Shown piece by piece: positions 1-5,457 of a stretch of 9,276 bases of DNA. The notes under the pieces were generated by a model. It was given only the letters and a program-made list of their open reading frames with translations. It was not told the DNA's origin and searched no databases. Made by a program: the position numbers and the translations under genes. Position 1 is the first letter of the stretch, and each line of letters opens with the position of its first letter. This stretch comes from Leucothrix mucor (lineage in GTDB: Bacteria; Pseudomonadota; Gammaproteobacteria; Thiotrichales; Thiotrichaceae), in contig DRMS01000481.1 of NCBI GenBank assembly GCA_011322515.1, positions 1 through 9,276 of the forward strand. Reading direction: 5' to 3'.

Positions 1-618
1 AGTATTCAATGGCAGCAACGCATGGCAGGAGCTGCACAACAAGCAGAGCAAGCAGGAAAATTGAGTGGCGTGATGAAACGTTTGGTAGACGTACTGATGC
101 AACCCCGTTTACCTTGGCGTGCATTACTCGCACGTTATATGACTTCTGTTGCGCGCGATGATTATAGTTATATGCGCCCTTCAACTCGACGTGGTGATCC
201 TGCTATTTATCCTACCTTAAAAAGCAGTGAGGTCAATGTACTGGTAGGGCTGGATGTCAGTGGTTCAGTCAGTGATAAAGAGCTCAATGAATGCCTATCA
301 GAAATCAATGCGATCAAGGGACAAATGCGCGCACGAATTACGCTGATTGCTTGTGATTCTGAGATCGTGGAAGGCTTTCCTAGTATGTTTGAGCCTTGGG
401 AGGAAGCAACACTGCCTGAGGAAATTGCGGGCGGTGGTACAACGGATTTTCGTCCTGTTTTTAACTGGGCGCAGCAGCAGGATAGGCAGCCTGATATTGT
501 GATTTATTTTACCGATACGCAGGGAGATTTTCCTGCTTATGCACCTAGTTATCAAGTAATTTGGCTGGTTAAGGGCAAAGGCAAAGTGCCTTGGGGTCAG
601 CGGATTCAGCTTAATTAG
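1..618 (+). CDS. VWA-like (DUF2201-type) protein, 5' partial
   Basis: The reading frame is open from the first base, so the gene begins outside the window; an in-frame ATG at base 22 is probably internal. Counting from that Met, residues 72-165 form a von Willebrand A-like fold with a MIDAS metal site: D78-x-S80-x-S82 (LDVSGSVSD), a threonine in GGGTTDFRP (140-141) and D165 in YFTDTQGDFP. A preceding motif (RDDYSYMRPSTR, 45-56) and the C-terminal WLVKGKG...PWGQ strand are typical of the C-terminal part of DUF2201-family VWA-like proteins. In many bacteria such genes sit beside a MoxR-type AAA+ ATPase, which would lie upstream here and cannot be seen. The precise role is unknown; metal-dependent protein binding is inferred from the MIDAS. 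The stop is followed at once by a 77-bp repeat, and no terminator is visible. Confidence 0.88.
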   Translation, partial: SIQWQQRMAGAAQQAEQAGKLSGVMKRLVDVLMQPRLPWRALLARYMTSVARDDYSYMRPSTRRGDPAIYPTLKSSEVNVLVGLDVSGSVSDKELNECLSEINAIKGQMRARITLIACDSEIVEGFPSMFEPWEEATLPEEIAGGGTTDFRPVFNWAQQQDRQPDIVIYFTDTQGDFPAYAPSYQVIWLVKGKGKVPWGQRIQLN

Positions 619-695
619 GAAGTTTCAAGCAATGAATTTACCAATATTGCGCAGATTTTTTGCTCCTGATTGGAGTACATCAAAAGGCGCATAGT
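619..695. repeat. 77-bp direct repeat, copy 1
   Basis: This stretch matches 1677-1753 at 68 of 77 positions by hand alignment, in the same orientation. It starts directly after the stop codon of the VWA-like gene. Its first bases (aagtt-c-caagYaatga type) are the same motif that forms the inverted ends of the 317-bp element at 5125-5441, so it is probably one end of the same or a related mobile repeat. The sequence past base 695 differs from that past 1753. Confidence 0.75.
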
Positions 696-790
696 CACTC
701 TACGCAACGAATGAGATCATCCAAGCTGGGATAAAAAAGCAAGTTAGAGATCGGGAAGTTGTTTCGTGCTCGTTCCTTAGTCATCAATAT

Positions 791-816
791 GAAATTTAAT
801 AAGTGAATGTCTATAG
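791..816. repeat. Half copy of a palindromic repeat end
   Basis: The 25 bases from 791 (gaaatttaataagtgaatg...) match 6176-6200 at 23 of 25 positions. The latter is the right arm of the palindromic element at 6098-6202. A diverged inverted version also lies at 5143-5169. Only one arm is present here, so this is a remnant or solo end. Confidence 0.55.
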
Positions 817-991
817 TTACGTGAGTAGATAATTTCAAGGTAAAGATAGTTCTGGCATTGCTCTTGAACTTCTGGAATCTCATCCTCTGCCTCACACCAG
901 CGATTGAAGCGCTTTCCTATCACGGCATCACTTTTTACGGAATCCAGCCTGCTATCTGATAATCCCAAGTGATGAGTAACGGAATAAAACG

Positions 992-1159
992 GGCTACTAG
1001 TTTAAGGCGGGACAGTTCATGTTTCTGCTATTCACCTGCACCCTTCGACAAGCTCAGGAAGCGGTGTCCTGAGTCTACCGAAGGGCTAGTTCCCTGAGCT
1101 TGTCGAAGGGTGCAGGTTATTTGCCATGACGTTACTTGTCCCGCCTTAAGTTGGTAGCC
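992..1159 (-). mobile_element. MITE copy A (168 bp, 8-bp target duplication)
   Basis: A small non-autonomous element with no coding capacity. Its ends are imperfect inverted repeats of the form GGCTACYARYTTAAGGCGGGACA, identical at 20 of the first 23 positions. It is flanked by a perfect 8-bp direct repeat, ataaaacg, at 984-991 and 1160-1167, which is direct evidence of transposition. The interior forms a long hairpin of REP-like palindromes. A second copy lies at 5216-5384 in the opposite orientation, with the central part of about 70 bases identical. The 8-bp duplication and the TTAAGnGGGACA-like ends recall the IS1595 family of transposases; that assignment is an inference, as no transposase is in the window. 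Confidence 0.9.
1034..1117. repeat. REP-like long hairpin inside MITE A
   Basis: Arms 1034-1058 and 1093-1117 are perfect 25-bp complements around a 34-base loop. The arms carry the unit CCCTTCGACAAGCTCAGG, and the loop holds a third, diverged unit in reverse (1068-1085). Palindromes with this core are widespread dispersed repeats in bacteria. Here they form the core of a mobile element rather than lying free. Confidence 0.85.
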
Positions 1160-1261
1160 ATAAAACGCATCAAATTACGATGGAAGATGAGGGGGAGTGT
1201 CTCTTTAAAAATGCTTAGTTTTTACCTCATTTCATAAGTGACCCACTTATTATAACAAGCC

Positions 1262-1467
1262 TGTGGATAACTCTGTGAATAGAATGAGTAAAAGACACTT
1301 AAATGCTTGTCTTTACTAAGATATTATAATTAGTTTAAAACTATTGAATTTTATGTTTTTAGTTATTAATCAAGTAGATAAAAGATTAACGTATGATTAA
1401 CCTTGAAATAAATAAACTAAAGGAAAATCAATGGGGACATTGTGTATAAATAATTTTTTTATCCATA
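1262..1467. other. AT-rich stretch with DnaA-box-like sites
   Basis: Two 9-mers fit the DnaA-box consensus TTATNCACA on the minus strand: TGTGGATAA at 1262-1270 (exact TTATCCACA) and TGTGTATAA at 1441-1449. Two more are one base off: TGTGAATAG at 1274-1282 and TTATCCATA at 1459-1467. The DNA between them is extremely AT-rich (8 G/C in the 60 bases 1321-1380), as expected for an unwinding element. No dnaA, mnmG, rpmH or parAB gene is nearby. A replication-origin role is therefore only a hypothesis, and chance occurrence in AT-rich DNA is the main alternative. Confidence 0.3.
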
Positions 1468-1676
1468 GATATAGTGCTATGGGAGATATTTAATCAACAA
1501 AGATGCGCTATTTTGCCGACGAACGGTGTATATGTAAAGTATTTAATTGAGATATTAGTTGGCTAATAAGTATCCCTATATTGCAGCAATATTATCCTTT
1601 TAGAGGGGTTGCCGAAGCCTAATGAAATCTATTTAGCGTCAATTCAATGAGAGACATGCTTGCATGTAGTCCTAAA

Positions 1677-1753
1677 GAAGTTCCAAGTAATGAATTTACC
1701 TATATTGCGCTGATTTTTTGTTCCAGATTGGAGTATCTCAAGAGGCGCATAGT
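1677..1753. repeat. 77-bp direct repeat, copy 2
   Basis: Partner of 619-695 (68 of 77 identical, same orientation). At its right end it runs within three bases into a lone MITE end (1756). Copy 1 instead continues into unrelated sequence, so one of the two has been truncated or rearranged at this junction. Confidence 0.75.
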
Positions 1754-1755
1754 TG

Positions 1756-1781
1756 GGCTACCAATTTAAAGCGGGACAGTT
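1756..1781 (+). repeat. Solo terminal repeat of the MITE family
   Basis: The bases from 1756 (ggctaccaatttaaagcggg, then acagtt) match the terminal inverted repeat of MITE copies A and B at about 21 of 23 positions. No partner end or REP core follows before the rplI terminator at 1803-1841, so this is a truncated remnant of a third insertion. Confidence 0.7.
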
Positions 1782-1802
1782 AAGGATAGCAAATCTTCCA
1801 AT

Positions 1803-1841
1803 AAAAAAATCACCACTATTATACATCGATAATAGTGGTGA
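1803..1841 (-). terminator. Intrinsic terminator of the rpsF-rplI operon
   Basis: A perfect 13-bp stem (1810-1822 with 1829-1841, tcaccactattat type) closes a 6-base loop. On the minus strand it is followed by a run of seven T (A7 at 1803-1809). It lies 35 bases past the rplI stop codon and is the only clear intrinsic terminator seen for this operon. Confidence 0.9.
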
Positions 1842-1876
1842 CTATGGACTATCCAACCTCAACTAAAAAGCAGGAC

Positions 1877-2455
1877 TTATTCTTTTTCTGCTACTTCTTC
1901 AGTCTCAGCTTCCGCTTCAGGACGAGTTACTGCACCTTCATCATCCTCATCAGTATCGCCTGTTCCAATGCTTTCTTTTGGAGCAATGATTTTAGGCTCA
2001 GTTTCACCATCTTCATTAGCGACTGCTACTTTAACAACAGCATCAATGTCTAAATAGAAGTGAACACCGACCTCATAATGACCAATCATGCGAATTGGAC
2101 CTTCTGGCATACGGATTTCTTTAGAGCCGACTTCATGCCCTGCTTCTGTAATGGCTACTGCAATCTCAGGTACTGTGACAGAGCCAAATAGTTTGCCTTC
2201 AGGCCCTGCATTGGCGGTGATTTGGATTTCTAAATTATTAATCGCATCACAACGTTCTTGTGCAGCGGTTACGACTTTTGCTTCCGCAGCTTCTAATTCA
2301 GCACGAATTTTTTCAAACTCTTCAAGATTAGTCTTGGTTGCTATTTTAGCCTTGCGCTGTGGCACAAGGTAATTACGTGCATAACCTGAGCGTACAGCGA
2401 CGATATCGCCTAATGCGCCTAGGTTATCAATTCTTTCCATTAAAATTACTTGCAT
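1877..2455 (-). CDS. rplI: Large-subunit ribosomal protein bL9 with acidic tail
   Basis: Ribosomal protein bL9 binds 23S rRNA and extends from the 50S surface near the L1 stalk. The N-terminal signature is clear (MQVILMERIDNLGALGD, then GYARNYLVPQRKA at 24-36). A connecting helix follows (about 41-75), then the C-terminal domain (about 80-147). The chosen start is the ATG at 2455, because AGGTGA sits about 6-7 bases upstream and family members begin MQVIL; an upstream GTG at 2464 would add MKT and overlap the Shine-Dalgarno. The protein is 192 residues against about 150 usual. The extra C-terminus (about 147-192) has 18 Asp/Glu and only four Lys/Arg and is probably disordered. It is the last gene of the operon, 52 bases after the membrane-protein gene and followed by a strong terminator. 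Confidence 0.96.
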   Translation of the reverse strand: MQVILMERIDNLGALGDIVAVRSGYARNYLVPQRKAKIATKTNLEEFEKIRAELEAAEAKVVTAAQERCDAINNLEIQITANAGPEGKLFGSVTVPEIAVAITEAGHEVGSKEIRMPEGPIRMIGHYEVGVHFYLDIDAVVKVAVANEDGETEPKIIAPKESIGTGDTDEDDEGAVTRPEAEAETEEVAEKE

Positions 2456-2507
2456 GGTTTTCACCTGTTTTCTTGAATGAGATGACGACTAAACGAAATC
2501 TCTAAAT

Positions 2508-3401
2508 TTATTGTTGATCAGTTTTGGCAAGTTTACGACGAAAATCCACGAAATTGTCGATAATGCCAAAAGCAGCTAATAATACAAACATTTGCGCCAG
2601 CAGGATAAAAAGTAGAAAATAAAGTGCTATTAACCAGCCTGCCTTCATCTCAAGTTGATGCACAATGCTATGCACTAGCGCTATGCCTTGTAACATAAAA
2701 ATAGCCACTGCAATTATCAGTATCTCTATGGCTATACTGCTACGCATTACAATCGCTAGTACGATGCAGATGACGATTATCAAAGCAAACACTTTACCGA
2801 TGCGTAGTTGGCGAAATTCCTCACCAAAACCACCTGGATTGTAAAGCATCGCTTGCCAATGGCGTGCTAATACCAGTGAGAGCGCCACCGTAACGGCTAT
2901 TGCAGCGATAAATACGCCTGTCATCCAATCAGCCATTGACCGAATCAACTCATCTGCTTCGCTACTACTAAGCTTGTAAGCCTCTTGTAACATTGGCTTT
3001 AGTTGTCCTAGCGTTGCTTCCCAGAACTGTTCTGGTTCAGGCTGATAAGCGTGAAACAATAAAACGCCTAGTATAGTGACCGCTAAGAGCGCCTGTAATG
3101 TGCGTTGCCACGAGCCTGTTTGCGAGAGAATGGTGGCGAAAATAACAATCGGCAACCATGCTATCAAACCTGCAATAACACCTAATGGCGCATCTTGCTT
3201 AAGCAGATAGCTGACGATTGCTAATACAACGCTACCTAAAAATGTGTACAGTAGTCCTTGTTGCCAGCTAATTCTTAAGGTAATAAGTGCAATGGCGGCA
3301 GCACTAAACAACCCAACAGGGGGAAGTATGAGTGACAAGAGGGTGGAGAGGATAACAAAAAATGCAGCCTGTCCACGCCCTGCCATTATAAAGCTGGCCA
3401 T
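2508..3401 (-). CDS. DUF2232-type multipass membrane protein
   Basis: A 297-residue hydrophobic protein with about eight predicted membrane segments: an N-terminal group (roughly 8-115), a soluble stretch (about 120-155, EPEQFWEATLGQLKPMLQEAYK), then further helices (about 160-285). The motif NPGGFGEEFRQLRIGK (around 188-203) and the ending FGIIDNFVDFRRKL are characteristic of the DUF2232 (YybS-like) family. Genes of this type commonly sit between rpsR and rplI in gammaproteobacteria. The molecular function is unknown; location in the inner membrane is inferred from the segments. The ATG at 3401 has only a weak purine tract upstream (AAGAAG); a second Met at residue 6 is possible. The 171-base gap from rpsR is long for the operon and contains a duplicated 11-mer. 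Confidence 0.85.
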   Translation of the reverse strand: MASFIMAGRGQAAFFVILSTLLSLILPPVGLFSAAAIALITLRISWQQGLLYTFLGSVVLAIVSYLLKQDAPLGVIAGLIAWLPIVIFATILSQTGSWQRTLQALLAVTILGVLLFHAYQPEPEQFWEATLGQLKPMLQEAYKLSSSEADELIRSMADWMTGVFIAAIAVTVALSLVLARHWQAMLYNPGGFGEEFRQLRIGKVFALIIVICIVLAIVMRSSIAIEILIIAVAIFMLQGIALVHSIVHQLEMKAGWLIALYFLLFILLAQMFVLLAAFGIIDNFVDFRRKLAKTDQQ

Positions 3402-3572
3402 AACGAGTTCTTCTTAAATTATTAGTTACTCCAAGTAGGTTCTCAACGTTAAACTAATTATTTGCAGCTACCCAAACAAGCGGGGTATAGTACTTTATTT
3501 CTCAACGTTCAGCGTATAACCGCTTAGAAGTTCAAAACACCCTGCGCAAATTATTAGATTAATTTCATTTAC

Positions 3573-3800
3573 TTACTTGTGCTGATCTGTGTAAGGAAGT
3601 AGTGCTAAAAAGCGGGCGCGTTTAATAGCGGTCGCTAACTGGCGCTGGTACTTTGCTTTAGTTCCTGTAACACGGCTTGGTACGATTTTGCCTGTTTCTG
3701 TGATATAGGCTTTTAATGTATCAAGATCTTTATAGTCTATTTGCTTTACGCCTTCTGCTGTGAAGCGGCAAAACTTTTGGCGACGAAAGTTGCGTGACAT
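3573..3800 (-). CDS. rpsR: Small-subunit ribosomal protein bS18
   Basis: The 75-residue product is a normal-length bS18, which pairs with bS6 on the 30S platform and contacts 16S rRNA. Hallmarks are the basic N-terminus (MSRNFRRQKFCRF), the DYKDLDTLKAYITETGKIVPSRVTGT core and the QRQLATAIKRARFLALLPY C-terminal segment. The single Cys at position 11 stands alone, so this is not a four-Cys zinc-binding form. ATG is the start, with AAAGGT about 8 bases upstream. It lies 36 bases after rpsF and is co-transcribed with it. Confidence 0.97.
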   Translation of the reverse strand: MSRNFRRQKFCRFTAEGVKQIDYKDLDTLKAYITETGKIVPSRVTGTKAKYQRQLATAIKRARFLALLPYTDQHK

Positions 3801-3836
3801 AGTGTGGTACCTTTAGTGATGGCTAGAAATGATCGA

Positions 3837-4196
3837 CTAGCGTCTATTACGTTGGTTACGGTTAGGACGTTGTTCTTGCTTTTCTTTGCTTAACAAAGAA
3901 GCATCAGTAACGGCTTCATCAGTACGCATGGTCAAATTGCGCAAAACAGCATCATTAAAGCGGAATAAACGCTCTAATTCATTTAGTGCGTCCGTATCAC
4001 ATTCAATATTCATTAACAGGTAATGCGCTTTGTTTAGCTTATCGATGGGGTAAGCCAACGGGCGGCGTCCCCAGTCTTCTAGTCTCTGCATATTTCCTTT
4101 GCTCTCGCCAACTACTTTTTTGTAGCGGTCAATCATCGCAGGAACTTGGTCGCTTTGGTCAGGATGGATCAAAACAACAATTTCGTAATGTCTCAA
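3837..4196 (-). CDS. rpsF: Small-subunit ribosomal protein bS6 (TTG start)
   Basis: The product is bS6, 119 residues, the partner of bS18 on the 30S platform. The sequence opens MRHYEIVVLIHPDQSDQVPAM and holds the WGRRPLAYPIDKLNKAHY motif and the FRFNDAVLRNLTMR segment typical of the family. The C-terminus is basic and Arg/Asn-rich (EQRPNRNQRNRR). The start codon is TTG at 4196-4194. It is fixed by alignment to the family N-terminus and by a strong AAGGAG seven bases upstream, and no in-frame ATG fits. A rare start codon on a highly expressed gene is notable and could limit translation. First gene of the operon, with a leader of about 100 bases from the promoter at 4309-4337. Confidence 0.97.
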   Translation of the reverse strand: MRHYEIVVLIHPDQSDQVPAMIDRYKKVVGESKGNMQRLEDWGRRPLAYPIDKLNKAHYLLMNIECDTDALNELERLFRFNDAVLRNLTMRTDEAVTDASLLSKEKQEQRPNRNQRNRR

Positions 4197-4308
4197 TTTA
4201 CTTCTCCTTTTGGATTAAGACAGCCCTGTTATATAACCCTAGGAGGGAAACAACACAGCAAGGAGGGGCACAGAATGGATAAACTTTCCAATACCCACAA
4301 GGCGCGCG

Positions 4309-4337
4309 ATTATCCGTTAGTGAGAAATTAATGTCAA
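4309..4337 (-). promoter_or_regulatory. Strong sigma70-type promoter of the rpsF operon
   Basis: On the minus strand the -35 box is an exact TTGACA (4332-4337). The spacer is 17 bases and the -10 box is GATAAT (4309-4314). A GC-rich discriminator (cgcgcgcc) follows the -10, as in promoters of ribosomal genes that are inhibited by ppGpp with DksA; stringent control is inferred from that. Transcription should start near 4301, giving a leader of about 105 nt. Confidence 0.85.
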
Positions 4338-4419
4338 TAGCCTATTTTCTAGAATAGTGTTGGACATAAAAATCTATGATTTGGCTTATCCTAGAATTCC
4401 TAATTTTTAATCTATTTGA

Positions 4420-4447
4420 TTGGACATTAAGCTAAACATCTTATAAA
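4420..4447 (+). promoter_or_regulatory. Possible promoter of the CBS-domain gene
   Basis: TTGGAC at 4420-4425, a 16-base spacer and TATAAA at 4442-4447 give a plausible sigma70 promoter ending about 57 bases before the start codon. The -35 lies in an 11-mer (ttggacattaa) that recurs with one change exactly 60 bases upstream (4360-4370). That repeat may be a regulatory half-site or chance. Confidence 0.4.
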
Positions 4448-4504
4448 AAGGCGGCTACGTATGTAAATACAAATCATCTAAGTAAAAAATAAAGGAGAAT
4501 TATC

Positions 4505-5092
4505 ATGGCAGAAATAAACTATCGTCTACAACCTAAGCAAGTCCCATCAGGAGTTAACCTAGTATCACCCGAGCGTGATCCGAGCAAAAGAATATCAGAA
4601 GACTCCCCTGCAATCAGCGTCATGACAGATTTAAAAATTATTACCCCCTTTCAGATAGAACAGAGTGCCTCCTTAGAAGAGATTAATAATAAAATGATTG
4701 CCTGTGGCGTGCGCTTGTTATTTGTTAGTGATAAGCAAGGGTTGTTGAAAGGATTGGTGACATCCAATGATATTTTAGGTGAAAAACCGATGCTATTTGT
4801 CACTAAGAATGGTTGTTCCCGTGCTGATATTGAAGCACAAGACATGATGACACCCATTAGCAAACTGGAAGCTATTCCACTACACGAGATTGAAAAAGCC
4901 AATGTTGCCGATATAGTAGCCGCGCTAGAAAATTCTCGTCGCCATCATTTGCTGGTACTACAGCATAATGAAGGGCGTGACTGTGTACGGGGTATTATCT
5001 CTATCACCCAAGTTGCACATCAGCTTGGCAAAGAAATCACTCCCAGCCAAAGAGCGAGTAGTTTTGCACAGCTTAATCGAGCACTAGGATAA
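4505..5092 (+). CDS. CBS-domain pair protein
   Basis: A 195-residue soluble protein made of a tandem CBS pair (Bateman module), with no attached enzyme or channel domain. CBS1 spans about 39-96 (SVMTDLKIITPF...LLFVSDKQGLLKGLVTSNDIL) and CBS2 about 111-175 (AQDMMTPISKLEAIP...HHLLVLQHNEGRDCVRGIISITQVAHQL). Each ends in the G-[LI]-[VI]-[ST] strand and following helix typical of the fold. Such pairs usually bind adenine nucleotides; the ligand and partner here are unknown. A 34-residue polar N-terminus precedes CBS1, and a Ser/Gln-rich tail of about 20 residues follows CBS2. The ATG at 4505 has a good AAGGAG seven to eight bases upstream. It is transcribed divergently from rpsF across a 308-base spacer, with no clear terminator after it. 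Confidence 0.88.
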   Translation: MAEINYRLQPKQVPSGVNLVSPERDPSKRISEDSPAISVMTDLKIITPFQIEQSASLEEINNKMIACGVRLLFVSDKQGLLKGLVTSNDILGEKPMLFVTKNGCSRADIEAQDMMTPISKLEAIPLHEIEKANVADIVAALENSRRHHLLVLQHNEGRDCVRGIISITQVAHQLGKEITPSQRASSFAQLNRALG

Positions 5093-5124
5093 AACAAAAA
5101 GGCGTACAATTTATCTTCGTTAGA

Positions 5125-5441
5125 AAGTTCCAAGTAATGATTCTATAAATGTTCATAGATTAAATTTCCATTTTTCCGCCCCCAAAAGGCTTTGGAAATT
5201 ATTTAAATGAAAAACGGCTACCAACTTACAGGTAGGACAAGTAAAGCCATAGCAAACAACCCACACCCTTCGACAAGCTCAGGGAACTAGCCCTTCGGTA
5301 GACTCAGGACACCGCTTCCTGAGCTTGTCGAAGGGTGCGGGTGAATAGCAGAAACATGAACTGTCCCACCTTAAACTGGTAGCCTGAAAAACTATAGCAG
5401 GGGAAAAAGGGCAAGATAGGTAGAATCATTGCTTGGAACTT
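5125..5441. repeat. Composite nested palindromic element (317 bp)
   Basis: Inverted ends of 21 bp (5125-5145 and 5421-5441, aagttccaagYaatgattcta) match at 20 of 21 positions and share their outer motif with the 77-bp repeats at 619 and 1677. Just inside lies a second, weaker palindrome with ctata...aatttcc ends (5143-5169, paired with 5194-5215 plus 5393-5397) related to the element at 6098-6202. MITE copy B (5216-5384) is inserted in the right arm of that palindrome. Removing it and one target copy restores about 140 bases of element. A TA dinucleotide borders both sides (5121-5122, 5441-5442), which may be a 2-bp target duplication. Confidence 0.7.
5216..5384 (+). mobile_element. MITE copy B (169 bp, 8-bp target duplication)
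   Basis: Second copy of the family seen at 992-1159, in the opposite orientation. It has GGCTACCA-type inverted ends and a perfect 8-bp flanking duplication, tgaaaaac, at 5208-5215 and 5385-5392. The hairpin arms (5264-5283 and 5318-5337, 20 bp perfect, with further pairs outside one mismatch) and the loop are identical to those of copy A. The terminal regions differ at several bases. Both insertion targets are A-rich (…AAAAC). No reading frame of its own is credible. Confidence 0.9.
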
Positions 5442-5457
5442 AGCACTTCCTAAAGGC

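Larger units (their letters stand above)
619..1795. other. Gene-free, repeat-rich spacer
   Basis: About 1.2 kb between the VWA-like gene and the end of the ribosomal-protein operon carries no intact gene. It holds a pair of 77-bp direct repeats (619-695 and 1677-1753), one MITE (992-1159), a lone MITE end (1756-1781), a half copy of another palindromic family (791-816) and a very AT-rich stretch with DnaA-box-like 9-mers (about 1262-1467). On the minus strand, short overlapping frames between 696 and 1174 look like the decayed remains of one gene, split by a frame change and interrupted by the MITE. Small dyads at 1463-1482, 1578-1592 and 1654-1667 have no assigned function. Confidence 0.7.

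Noticed and set aside
1037..1117. Repeated CCCTTCGAC...CTCAGG units as a CRISPR array
   Set aside because: Units are inverted and form hairpin arms, not regularly spaced direct repeats with unique spacers, and no cas gene is present.
1654..1667. acatgcttgcatgt dyad
   Set aside because: A 6-bp stem with a 2-base centre is expected by chance in a spacer of this size, and nothing nearby supports an operator.
1835..2372. Plus-strand reading frames over rplI
   Set aside because: They are antisense shadows of the well-supported rplI gene, with no ribosome binding site or recognisable protein.
4201..4300. Riboswitch or S6:S18 leader call for the rpsF leader
   Set aside because: Only a weak 4-bp hairpin was seen and the expected conserved CCG is absent, so a feature call is not justified.
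3986..4331. Plus-strand frames over the start and leader of rpsF
   Set aside because: They overlap rpsF and its promoter on the other strand and show no domain.
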